Positions 51,122-58,919 of a stretch of DNA of 64,000 nt are shown here, one piece after another. The notes below the pieces were generated by a model. The model saw only the letters and a program-made list of their open reading frames with translations, had not been told where the DNA came from and searched no databases. The DNA is taken from positions 248,001-312,000 of the forward strand of contig NZ_JACHOT010000006.1 in NCBI RefSeq assembly GCF_014200015.1. Reading direction: 5' to 3'. Position numbers and translations under genes: made by a program. This DNA is from Aminobacter niigataensis (GTDB taxonomy: Bacteria; Pseudomonadota; Alphaproteobacteria; Rhizobiales; Rhizobiaceae). Position 1 is the first letter of the stretch. The number at the start of each line of letters is the position of its first letter.

Positions 51122-52057
51122 TCAGTCCGGCTTGCTGACCGAAAACAGGACAAACTGCGTCGACGGCGTTTCCTTCTTGGTCTTGTCGGTCACAGCCAGA
51201 TAGAGCTCGTCGGTGAGACGGGCCATGCCTTCGAAATTGTCGTTCAGCAGCGTGCTGGCCCCCGCATCCAGTTCCGTGGCCGTGCATGTCTCGGCAGCGC
51301 AGGCCTGCGGGTCGACGACGCGCAGCCGGCCGATGCTGGGACCTCCCTTGGTTTCGCGCGTGCGTTCGAGCACCAGCAACTGGCCACCGGGCATCGTCTC
51401 GATGGCTTTCAGATTGCTTCGCTTCGGCTGGAAGGTCGGGAACGTCCAGCGTCCGCCATCCAGGCCGTAGATCGTGTGCGTGTCGCCGGGCTGGCCCTGC
51501 ATCGCCTCCTCCGGAGCCGTCACGATGCCGCGGTCGCTCGTGGCGGCCACCGCTTCCAGCCGGCTGTTCGGTTCGTTGTATTGTGCAACATCCGACAAGG
51601 TGCCCGGCAGCGTCACGGCTTCGATCGGCGTGCCGTCCCGCTTGAACCGATGGATCGCGGGGCCATCCTCGAACGCGACGAGGAGTTCGCCGTCGGATGG
51701 CACGCCATTCTCGCCATTGACCACGGCGAGCCCTTCGGCGTTGACGAGGGCGGGCGTCATTCCGGTAGCGAGTTGCACCGAAAACACCGGTTCCATGCTG
51801 GCGATCTTGTTGTCTTTGATTTCGACGCGGAAGTGATGCAGCACGCCGTCGTCCGAAACCGCATAGAGCAGCTTGTCATCCGCATCCCAGGCAAGGCCGG
51901 ACAGCTCGTTGACATTGTGGCCGTTCGGACCGCTGGCCGGGCCGGCTTTGCTGTCGAGCAAGGTCAGCGCGAAAGTGGGCGACTGTGCCGCTGCAAAGGA
52001 TACGGGTGCAAGGACCGAGGTGCATAGAAGCAGCGCGGGTATGATTTTGTTGGTCAT
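51122..52057 (-). CDS. Secreted esterase/phytase-like beta-propeller protein
   Basis: The 311-residue protein has a signal peptide (MTNKIIPALLLCTSVLAPVSFAAAQ) followed by a propeller-like domain with HNVNELSGLAWDADDKLLYAVSDDG, NAEGLAVVNGENGVPSDGELLVAFED and LNDNFEGMARL. This pattern matches the family named esterase-like activity of phytase (PF13449). AGGAGA precedes ATG 52057. It lies 11 bases after the polyphosphate polymerase gene, so the three genes DUF4956-VTC-phytase-like read as one operon. A role in extracytoplasmic phosphate-ester or polyphosphate handling is possible but not shown. Confidence 0.68.
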   Translation of the reverse strand: MTNKIIPALLLCTSVLAPVSFAAAQSPTFALTLLDSKAGPASGPNGHNVNELSGLAWDADDKLLYAVSDDGVLHHFRVEIKDNKIASMEPVFSVQLATGMTPALVNAEGLAVVNGENGVPSDGELLVAFEDGPAIHRFKRDGTPIEAVTLPGTLSDVAQYNEPNSRLEAVAATSDRGIVTAPEEAMQGQPGDTHTIYGLDGGRWTFPTFQPKRSNLKAIETMPGGQLLVLERTRETKGGPSIGRLRVVDPQACAAETCTATELDAGASTLLNDNFEGMARLTDELYLAVTDKTKKETPSTQFVLFSVSKPD

Positions 52058-52068
52058 CTCATTCTCTC

Positions 52069-52881
52069 CTATTGTTGGGTAGCCAGGGGCTGTGCCCCGC
52101 GGCTCGGGAAGCCGCCAAGCTTGCGCAAGGCCGGCAGGAATTTGTTGTGCTTGGTGCCTGGATTGAGCAGCGCGGTGCCGACGCAATATTTCGAGCATCG
52201 TTTCGTCGGATGCTGATGCAGCGCCCTCAGTATGGCGTCGGCGACGCCATTGCCGTTGGCCGATTTCGTCTCGACGATGAACAGGCCATCGTCGACCGTG
52301 TGCTGCGCGTCCGGGGTGAAGAACTGCAGGCCGCAATCGATCGTCATGCGCTCGCCGCCTTGCTTGGCGACCAGCGTCATGCGCCGGTAGCGCATGTCGA
52401 TGACGCGGGACAGCTGGTGCGGAAACGGCTGGCCGTACTGGGCTCGATACACATCGTCGATGTAGGCGATGGCCGCATCGTCCAGAACGCCGAACTTCGA
52501 CAGGTCCCGGTCGAGGCGCTTCTTGACGGTGATGCCGCGCTTGTCCTTCAGCTTGACTTCGAGGAAGCACAGGCCAGCCTCGGCGTAGCGGCGCACCCTG
52601 ACCTTGGCACGCTGGCGCCTGCCCTGATGATGGTCGAAATAGCTGCGACGGTCTGCATCGTCGAAGTAGCAGGTCTCGTAGGTGAAAGCCCGCAGCCCGT
52701 CGATTTCCAGCATGTCGAAAGCCTGTGCCAGGTCGCCGGCGGCGTGCTTCAGCACTGTGGCGTCGACGACGTATTTGTTGTCCAGCCGCTCGAGCATGGC
52801 GGCTTTGCCGTTCAGCTGGGAAAGGCTGATGGGCAGGAAACCGCGCTCCAGCCAGGTGTCAGTGCTTGCGATAATGGACAT
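52069..52881 (-). CDS. VTC-domain polyphosphate polymerase-like protein
   Basis: The 270-residue protein has the features of the VTC tunnel fold: LERLDNKYVVD near residues 30-40, AKVRVRRYAEAGLCFLEVKLKDKRG near 92-116, VIDMRYRRMTLV near 159-170 and LFIVETKS near 197-204, providing the basic residues and the glutamate that hold ATP, metal and product. It probably makes polyphosphate from ATP in the cytoplasm, with the membrane partner moving the chain. ATG 52881 lies inside the end of the DUF4956 gene, a 23-base overlap, which implies tight coupling. Confidence 0.78.
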   Translation of the reverse strand: MSIIASTDTWLERGFLPISLSQLNGKAAMLERLDNKYVVDATVLKHAAGDLAQAFDMLEIDGLRAFTYETCYFDDADRRSYFDHHQGRRQRAKVRVRRYAEAGLCFLEVKLKDKRGITVKKRLDRDLSKFGVLDDAAIAYIDDVYRAQYGQPFPHQLSRVIDMRYRRMTLVAKQGGERMTIDCGLQFFTPDAQHTVDDGLFIVETKSANGNGVADAILRALHQHPTKRCSKYCVGTALLNPGTKHNKFLPALRKLGGFPSRGAQPLATQQ

Positions 52882-53443
52882 TGAGCTTCGCCATTTCGGT
52901 GATGTAGTCGAGCTGGAGGACCTGGTAGGACAGCACGTCGACGCCGAGCCGCGCGGACAGTTCCGCGCGCATCGCCACCGGATCCGACAGCAGCGCCAGA
53001 TGGATCTTGTCGAGCGAAACCTTGGTGCCGCTGACGGATTGCAGCATCTTCGGGTGGTCGATGACATAGGCGCCGATCAGCACGAACAGCACGGTCGCGG
53101 CCGCGAAAGGTATCGTGGTTCCCTGCACGGATGAAATTACCGCGATGGCGACGCTGCCGAAGAAATAGGTCATCTCCGTCTTGCTGAGCGGTTCCGACCG
53201 AAGCGTGAAAAGCGCCAGGATCGCAAACAGTCCGAAACCGGCTGCCACGCCGAAATCGACCACCGAGAGCACGGTGAGGACCGCGAAAACGAAGATGTTG
53301 AAAAGCGCCGCGGCGGTGACGAGTTCCTTGTCGCGATAGCGCCGGTAGTACATGCCGAACAGCAGGATCGACATGCCGGCAACATCCACGGCAAAGCGCA
53401 CGAATTCCATGACGAAGAGGTTCTGCAGTACCTGCGGTGTCAT
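52859..53443 (-). CDS. DUF4956 membrane protein, partner of VTC polymerase
   Basis: The 194-residue protein has four hydrophobic segments in its first 130 residues (about 15-33, 42-75, 90-108 and 112-128) and a soluble C-terminal domain with LGVDVLSYQVLQLDYITEMAKLNVHYRKH. The LxxDxxxxxA(x)(I/V)xY end is typical of DUF4956. Genes of this family are commonly placed next to VTC polymerases. ATG 53443 follows GGGGAGG. It is the first gene of the three-gene unit. Confidence 0.75.
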   Translation of the reverse strand: MTPQVLQNLFVMEFVRFAVDVAGMSILLFGMYYRRYRDKELVTAAALFNIFVFAVLTVLSVVDFGVAAGFGLFAILALFTLRSEPLSKTEMTYFFGSVAIAVISSVQGTTIPFAAATVLFVLIGAYVIDHPKMLQSVSGTKVSLDKIHLALLSDPVAMRAELSARLGVDVLSYQVLQLDYITEMAKLNVHYRKH

Positions 53444-53837
53444 TTCGACCTCCCCTGGACACAGACTTGTAGGCTTGGGCAGGTCGAGGCGCGTGGACCC
53501 GATGACAAGCAGCCCAGGGGCGCTGGGGAATAGAGGAATGGCATATTCGATCTCCTGACTTTTCCGCCGCGATGGCGGCGACGTCAGGAAGAACGGACGT
53601 AAACAGACTCTATTCCGCCGCAGGCGATTTTTTTCATGCGATCAGGAAGACTGAAAATGACTATATAAAACAATGCGTTATGATTTGAATTTCCGCACCC
53701 ATGAATGTCCGATGACAATTTCATGAATGACGCCGGCTTCAGAACGGACAGCCCTGGATTATTCTGATTTTCGCTAATGCAACGCTTGGACATTGCTCAC
53801 TTGAGCCGCCAAAGAACAATATCCACGGCAAAAGAAA
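53444..53837. promoter_or_regulatory. Long intergenic region with nested hairpin 53553-53589
   Basis: No convincing gene was seen. TCCTGAC (53553-53559) pairs with GTCAGGA (53583-53589) and inside them CGCCGC (53565-53570) pairs with GCGGCG (53575-53580), a stacked stem-loop. On the minus strand it lies about 110 bases upstream of the DUF4956 start, where it could be a leader structure. The remaining part, about 53600-53835, is AT-rich compared with its surroundings and lacks genes. Confidence 0.5.
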
Positions 53838-53863
53838 AAGCCGCTGCGGGCCCGCAGCGGCTT
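53838..53863. terminator. Bidirectional terminator after the subtilase gene
   Basis: AAGCCGCTGCGGG is followed directly by its complement CCCGCAGCGGCTT, a perfect 26-base palindrome, with TCCTTTTTT on the plus side and TTTTTCTTTT on the minus side. It lies 43 bases past the subtilase stop on the minus strand. Confidence 0.85.
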
Positions 53864-53906
53864 CCTTTTTTCGGCTGCTCAGATGGAGAAAGGTGGTCGG
53901 TCCGCT

Positions 53907-55334
53907 TCAAGTCCCGCAGATGGCACGAGCGTTCAGCAGCCCCCAGCCAAAAACCGGATCCTTGCCCGGCTTGCCCAGATCCTCGGCCGACTGCTGCAGC
54001 AGCCCTTCGACATCGGCTGCCTTCAATTCAGGATTTGCAGCCAGCATCATTGCAGCCGCCGCAGTTACAAACGGTGCCGCAAAAGAGGTGCCCGTCTTCG
54101 ATTGGGCGCCCTTGATCGAAGCGGCGGTCCACACCTGAACGCCCGGCGCAGCGATGTCGACATGGTCGCCGGCGCCGGCGCGGCGGTAGGGGTTCTTGCT
54201 CCGGTCAATCGCCGTCACCGCAATCACGCCGTCGTAACCTCCAGGATAGAGCGGTGCTGCGCGCGGTCCATCATTGCCAGCCGCCGCCACCAGCACGATG
54301 CCACGTGCGGCAGCCCTCTCTATCGCCTGCTTGAGCAGCAGGTTGGGAGGGCCGGTCAGGCTCATGTTGATCACCTTCACGCCACGAGCCGCCAGCAGGT
54401 CGATCGCGCGGACAAGGTCATAGACCGCCGAGCGATCATCATTGCCCGCGCCGCGATGGAAGGCATCCACCGCAATAAGTTCGCTTCCGGGCACCAGGCC
54501 GGGCGTGCGGCTTTCAGCCGAGCCGACAAGCAGTGCGGCCACGGCGGTGCCATGCTGGCGTCCTGAGTCAGGCAGATTGCCAGCCTCCAGGCGGATCGCC
54601 TCGACCTTGGCGCCTACGAAAGCCAGATGGCCGGAATTGATGGCCGTATCGATGAGGCCGATCCGCGTCGGCACGGCGCATCGGCCAGGCATCGCGGCAC
54701 CCTCGGGCCAGCCGACGACATTGCGCGCGAGGCAATTGTCTGCACCGCACGGTTCGGCATGGGCGCCATCTGGCCGATAAAAGTGGTTGAGGTCCACCGC
54801 GGCAGCGGGCGCAGCACCGGCCACGCGCGCGCGCGCCGCTTCAAGCGTCACGCCACGCGGAATTGCCAATCTCACCATATCGGCGCCGGCTATCGAAACC
54901 GTCCTGCGATCTCGAACCGAGTATCCGGTCGCGGTAAGCTCGGCTATCGCTGCATCGTCGAGGCCAAGTGCTACGATCTGCCGAGGTGCCTGGCGATCGA
55001 CCTGAACCACCCGCGCAGCAAGGGCAGCACGCCTGCTGGCACGATTCGACCGATCCCCGCCCCTGCGGTCGTCCGCTACGCCATCGCCATCGATATCATC
55101 GTCGTCGCCATCATCGGGATCACTGGTATCGCTATCGTCGCTGCTGTCACTGTCGTCGCTGCTATCGCTATCATCGCTACTGTCACTGCCACCGTCGTCG
55201 TCGTCGGCCAGTGCAACTCCGATACCGAACAGCCCTCCGTAATTCGGCGCCACGAAAGGCACGCCAACACTTCCGCCGGCCAACGCCAGCACAAAGGCAA
55301 CCGCAAGCGAAGCTGATGGCGTTTTCAGAAGCAT
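53907..55334 (-). CDS. Secreted subtilisin-like serine peptidase (S8) with Ser/Asp repeats
   Basis: The 475-residue protein has an N-terminal signal sequence (MLLKTPSASLAVAFVLALAGG), then a very acidic linker with three copies of SSDDSD (52-69) and a calcium-loop-like DIDGDGVADD (80-89). After a pro-region-like part (about 105-215) comes the S8 domain: D229 in GLIDTAINSGH, H261 in RQHGTAVAALL, N353 in AAGND and S417 in GTSFAAP. Calcium would be expected to order the linker after export. ATG 55334 follows GGGAAAGGA. It is divergent from an ECF sigma factor gene, its likely regulator. Confidence 0.85.
   Translation of the reverse strand: MLLKTPSASLAVAFVLALAGGSVGVPFVAPNYGGLFGIGVALADDDDGGSDSSDDSDSSDDSDSSDDSDTSDPDDGDDDDIDGDGVADDRRGGDRSNRASRRAALAARVVQVDRQAPRQIVALGLDDAAIAELTATGYSVRDRRTVSIAGADMVRLAIPRGVTLEAARARVAGAAPAAAVDLNHFYRPDGAHAEPCGADNCLARNVVGWPEGAAMPGRCAVPTRIGLIDTAINSGHLAFVGAKVEAIRLEAGNLPDSGRQHGTAVAALLVGSAESRTPGLVPGSELIAVDAFHRGAGNDDRSAVYDLVRAIDLLAARGVKVINMSLTGPPNLLLKQAIERAAARGIVLVAAAGNDGPRAAPLYPGGYDGVIAVTAIDRSKNPYRRAGAGDHVDIAAPGVQVWTAASIKGAQSKTGTSFAAPFVTAAAAMMLAANPELKAADVEGLLQQSAEDLGKPGKDPVFGWGLLNARAICGT
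55128..55181. repeat. Three 18-base tandem repeats inside the subtilase gene
   Basis: The repeats encode SSDDSD three times at residues 52-69. Around them, from about 55078 to 55208, the strand is almost purely TCG/TCA/ATC triplets, so slippage could change repeat number. Confidence 0.7.
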
Positions 55335-55491
55335 GGTTCGTCCTTTCCCGGCATCACGACACACTCGCGGCAAATGTTAGCGATCCACATAAGTGTGTCG
55401 GCATACCATATCATTTCGAATGCAATTGTGCATTTTGGGAGCAACGGGCCAGTGTCCGTTTTATTCCGTGGGAAGCGATAGGTACGACCGC

Positions 55492-56031
55492 ATGAGGGGT
55501 GACGAGGTTCAGGTCAGCGACCGCCTGATTGCTTTCCTTCCCAATTTGCGCCGGTTCGCCATTTCGCTGTGCCGATCGCGCGATCTCGCCGACGACCTCG
55601 TGCAGGCAGCGTGCGAGCGCGCTCTGGCCAGCCAGGACCGATTCGAGCCCGGCACCAGATTCGACGCCTGGATGTTCCGCATCCTGCGCAACCTGTGGAT
55701 CGACCACGTTCGTCGCGCCAAGACGGCGGGACCGCAACAAGACATCGACGACACCCCCGACATTACCGGTTCAAGTGGCGAGCGCGACGCCGAAGCCCGG
55801 CTGACCCTGAAAAGCGTCGCCCTGGCAATCGACCAGTTGCCGGACGATCAGCGGGAGGTGCTGCTGCTCGTCTGCGTCGAGGACCTTTCGTACAAGGAGG
55901 CGGCGGAGATATTGTCCATTCCGATCGGCACCGTCATGAGCAGGCTCTCCCGCGCTCGCAAGAATCTTGCCGACGCGGCTGGAATAAACTCCGGGACCGA
56001 CCGTTCACCCGAAAAAGGTGGAAACAAATGA
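55492..56031 (+). CDS. ECF-type RNA polymerase sigma factor
   Basis: The 179-residue protein has region 2 (LPNLRRFAISLCRSRDLADDLVQAACERALAS...FDAWMFRILRNLWIDHVRR) and region 4 (LPDDQREVLLLVCVEDLSYKEAAEILSIPIGTVMSRLSRARKNL) of extracytoplasmic-function sigma factors. The start is uncertain: ATG 55492 gives MRGDEVQVSDRL, while an in-frame ATG at 55393 would add 33 residues of unlikely sequence. Its stop overlaps the start of the anti-sigma gene (ATGA). Divergence from the subtilase suggests control of that secreted peptidase and of itself. Confidence 0.85.
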   Translation: MRGDEVQVSDRLIAFLPNLRRFAISLCRSRDLADDLVQAACERALASQDRFEPGTRFDAWMFRILRNLWIDHVRRAKTAGPQQDIDDTPDITGSSGERDAEARLTLKSVALAIDQLPDDQREVLLLVCVEDLSYKEAAEILSIPIGTVMSRLSRARKNLADAAGINSGTDRSPEKGGNK

Positions 56032-56807
56032 GCAGGCGCGAATTCGACGACGAAACCTTGATGGCATTTGCCGACGGCGAACTCGACGCCGAGACGACGG
56101 CAACCATCGAGGCCGCCATGGAGACGGACGACGATCTCGTTGCCCGGGTCGCCGCTTTCATCGAAAGCCGCGCACTAGCAGCATCCGCGCTCAAGCCGCT
56201 GATTGAGGAGCCGGTTCCAGAAGCGCTGACACGGTCGGTCCAAAAGATGATCGACGAGGCGCGAGAACTAGCCACTGAACCTTCAGCCCCGCAGGTGGCG
56301 ACGAACAACGTCGTCGCCTTTCCGCCGCGCGACACGCGCCCGGTTCGTTCGACCTGGGCGGTGCCGCTGGCGGCATCGCTGGCGGCTGTGGTCTTCGGCG
56401 CTGGCGGCTACCTCGCCGGCCAGGCAGGCGCGCCGGCCTCCGGCAACCTGGCCATGACGACGATCGGCGACACCGCAATCGTCAAGGCGCTCGAAACGGC
56501 GCCCTCAGGCACCGATGTCGTGGCCGGCGATGCCACGCTGAAACTCGTTTCCAGCTTCCGTGACGCGAGCGGCACATTGTGCCGCGAGTTCGAGCTTCAC
56601 CGCGCGTCAAGATCTGCCATCGTGTCGATCGCCTGCCGCCCGGAACAGGGCTGGGACGTCCGGCTGGCAGTGGCGGCCCAGGCGGCGGAAGAAGATTATG
56701 TTCCGGCCGGTGCCACGGAGGCAGTCGATTCCTACCTGACGACGATCAATGCGGGAGCCCCGCTGTCGGAGGCGGAAGAGAAGAAGGCCCTGGCTCTACC
56801 GCAATGA
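56028..56807 (+). CDS. Membrane anti-sigma factor
   Basis: The 259-residue protein begins MSRREFDDETLMAFADGELD, an N-terminal helix as in anti-sigma proteins that bind ECF factors. A single membrane helix lies near residues 108-128 (WAVPLAASLAAVVFGAGGYLAG), and the C-terminal half (about 135-259) is periplasmic with two Cys (LCREFELH, SIACRPEQ). The two cysteines could form a disulphide and so sense redox state. The ATGA overlap with the sigma gene supports a cognate pair. Confidence 0.82.
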   Translation: MSRREFDDETLMAFADGELDAETTATIEAAMETDDDLVARVAAFIESRALAASALKPLIEEPVPEALTRSVQKMIDEARELATEPSAPQVATNNVVAFPPRDTRPVRSTWAVPLAASLAAVVFGAGGYLAGQAGAPASGNLAMTTIGDTAIVKALETAPSGTDVVAGDATLKLVSSFRDASGTLCREFELHRASRSAIVSIACRPEQGWDVRLAVAAQAAEEDYVPAGATEAVDSYLTTINAGAPLSEAEEKKALALPQ

Positions 56808-56840
56808 CCACGACAGTCACCGACGTATAGCTGGTATCCT

Positions 56841-57488
56841 CTATCGCGGGATCGGCTGCGGACCGCGCTTGCGCTCGCTGGCGTAGAGCGCGACCGCCAT
56901 CGCGCGGTTGCGCACGCCCAGCTTGTCGTAGAGATTTTTCAGGTGGTACTTGACCGTGTTTTCCGAGATTCCGGTCCGCGTCGCGATCTGCAGATTGGTC
57001 CAGCCGTCGGACAAGACGCCGAGCAGTTCGAGCTCGCGGGTGGTCAGGCGCGACAGCGGCGTCTCGTTGATCTTGGCGACATCGACGTACGGGATGCAGA
57101 TACGGCCGTTCGCGACTGCCAGAAGCGTGTCGAACAGGATGCAGGGATCGTCGAACTGGTAGCAGAAGCCCTGCGCGCCCAGCCGTACGCATTGCTTGAG
57201 GATGCCGATGTCATGGTCGTTGGAGAAAATGACCAGGCGCGCCGTCAATTGCCGGCGCTGAAGCTCGATCAGCACCTCGCTGGCATCCATGTCGGACAGC
57301 TTCCAGGCGACGATGGCGACGTCGAACAAGGGCTGCGATCCAGCCACCGCCTTGATGAAGGCCTCACCGCTCTGGACGCCTTCGACAAAATCGAAGCGCT
57401 CGTCGCGGCTGATCATGTCGCGCAACGCGGCGATCACCAGCGGGTTGCGCTCGGCAACCAGGACACTCAGCTTTTTTTGTTGCGCCAT
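56841..57488 (-). CDS. NarL/LuxR-family regulator with degenerate receiver domain
   Basis: The 215-residue protein has a receiver-like N-terminus and a LuxR helix-turn-helix at about 145-205 (LTTRELELLGVLSDGWTNLQIATRTGISENTVKYHLKNLYDKL). In the receiver the usual phospho-aspartate position is A61 (FDVAIVAWKLSDMD), the acidic pair is replaced by VAERN and the conserved Lys by Gln (GAQGFCYQ). It is therefore unlikely to be controlled by normal phosphorylation. No kinase gene is nearby. It is convergent with the anti-sigma gene. Confidence 0.82.
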   Translation of the reverse strand: MAQQKKLSVLVAERNPLVIAALRDMISRDERFDFVEGVQSGEAFIKAVAGSQPLFDVAIVAWKLSDMDASEVLIELQRRQLTARLVIFSNDHDIGILKQCVRLGAQGFCYQFDDPCILFDTLLAVANGRICIPYVDVAKINETPLSRLTTRELELLGVLSDGWTNLQIATRTGISENTVKYHLKNLYDKLGVRNRAMAVALYASERKRGPQPIPR

Positions 57489-57511
57489 TGGCCCGCCATC
57501 GACATCGGCAT

Positions 57512-57550
57512 CATGCCTTGGCGCATTCCAATCGAATTTGCCAAGGCATG
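57512..57550 (-). other. Perfect 11-bp inverted repeat between glyA and the LuxR-type gene
   Basis: CATGCCTTGGC at 57512-57522 is the exact complement of 57540-57550, with a 17-base AT-containing loop. It begins 22 bases past the glyA stop on the minus strand and 24 bases before the LuxR-type start, so it could end glyA or act as operator for the regulator. Confidence 0.6.
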
Positions 57551-57571
57551 CCCGCTCTCCAGCGACAGGAA

Positions 57572-58876
57572 TCAGTCGTAGATTCGGAATCGACCGACCA
57601 GATCGTGGGTTTCTTCGCGAACGGCGGCTTCGATCTTGGCGTTGCCGGCCTCGCCATTGGCCGCAAGGCCATCAATGACAGCCATGGTCATGCGGCCGAC
57701 CTGGCGGAACTCCTCGGCAAGGAAGCCGCGGGTCGTGCAGGCTGGCGTGCCCAACCGGACGCCCGAAGTGACCATCGGACCCTGCGGATCAAACGGGATG
57801 CCGTTCTTGTTGCAGGTGATGTGGGCCCGCCCGAGGGACGCTTCCACCGCCTTGCCGGTGAGGTTCTTGCGCCGCAGGTCGACAAGCATGAGATGCGTGT
57901 CGGTACCGCCCGAGACGATGTCGACGCCACCTTCCTGCAGGGTCTCGGCCAACACTTTGGCGTTGGAGACGACGTTCGCGGCATAGACCTTGAAGTCGGG
58001 CGTCAGCGCCTCGCCGAAGGCAACCGCCTTGGCGGCGATGACATGCATCAGCGGACCGCCCTGCAGGCCTGGGAAGACAGCCGAATTGATCTTCTTGCCG
58101 ATCTCTTCGTCGTTGGACAGCACCATGCCGCCGCGCGGACCGCGCAGGGTCTTGTGCGTGGTGGTGGTCACGACATGGGCATGTTCGAGCGGGTTGGGGT
58201 GGACGCCGCCGGCGACCAGGCCCGCGAAGTGGGCCATGTCGACGAACAGCTTGGCGCCGACCTCGTCGGCGATCTCACGGAACGCCTTGAAGTCGATGAT
58301 GCGCGGATAGGCCGAGCCGCCGGCCAGGATGACCTTGGGCTGGTGCTTCTTGGCGAGATCGCGCACCTCGTCCATGTCGATGCGGTGCGTATCGGGCTTC
58401 ACGCCGTAAGAGACGGGGTTGAACCACTTGCCCGATTGGTTGACCGGCGCACCGTGAGTGAGATGGCCGCCCGCAGCAAGGTTCAGGCCGAGATAGGTGT
58501 CGCCCGGCTGCATCAGCGCCATGAACACTGCCTGGTTGGCCTGGCTGCCTGAGTTCGGCTGCACGTTGGCGAAGCTGCAGTTGAACATCGTCTTGGCGCG
58601 CTCGCGCGCCAGATCCTCGATCTCGTCGACATAGGCGCAGCCGCCATAATAGCGACGGCCGGGATAGCCCTCGGCGTATTTGTTGGTCAGCACCGAGCCC
58701 TGTGCCTCGAGCACCGCCTTGGAGACGATGTTTTCCGAAGCGATCAGCTCGATCTCGTCGCGCTGGCGCTGCAACTCGCGATCCATCGCATCGCTGACGG
58801 CGGGGTCCGCCTGGGCGACGCCGGTGCGGAAGAAGTGGCGGGCGCTACCGATGCCGGGTCTGGTTGGAATATTCAT
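57572..58876 (-). CDS. glyA: Serine hydroxymethyltransferase
   Basis: The 434-residue protein is complete from [38 protein letters not shown] to LVGRFRIYD. The PLP lysine lies in [15 protein letters not shown], and PHD-like [13 protein letters not shown] holds the cofactor aspartate. It interconverts glycine with 5,10-methylene-tetrahydrofolate and serine. ATG 58876 follows GGGAGGAGC. It is 43 bases after ppc on the same strand, which matches a serine-forming one-carbon module, and soxG/soxA lie nearby. A housekeeping copy may exist elsewhere; this one may be specialised. Confidence 0.93.
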   Translation of the reverse strand: MNIPTRPGIGSARHFFRTGVAQADPAVSDAMDRELQRQRDEIELIASENIVSKAVLEAQGSVLTNKYAEGYPGRRYYGGCAYVDEIEDLARERAKTMFNCSFANVQPNSGSQANQAVFMALMQPGDTYLGLNLAAGGHLTHGAPVNQSGKWFNPVSYGVKPDTHRIDMDEVRDLAKKHQPKVILAGGSAYPRIIDFKAFREIADEVGAKLFVDMAHFAGLVAGGVHPNPLEHAHVVTTTTHKTLRGPRGGMVLSNDEEIGKKINSAVFPGLQGGPLMHVIAAKAVAFGEALTPDFKVYAANVVSNAKVLAETLQEGGVDIVSGGTDTHLMLVDLRRKNLTGKAVEASLGRAHITCNKNGIPFDPQGPMVTSGVRLGTPACTTRGFLAEEFRQVGRMTMAVIDGLAANGEAGNAKIEAAVREETHDLVGRFRIYD

Positions 58877-58919
58877 GAGGCTCCTCCCTTGCGGCGCCCT
58901 ACGGCGCCAGAAAATGTGG

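Noticed and set aside
55078-55208. Possible CRISPR or VNTR array
   Set aside because: The repeats are short, uninterrupted, without spacers, and encode the acidic linker of the subtilase in frame.
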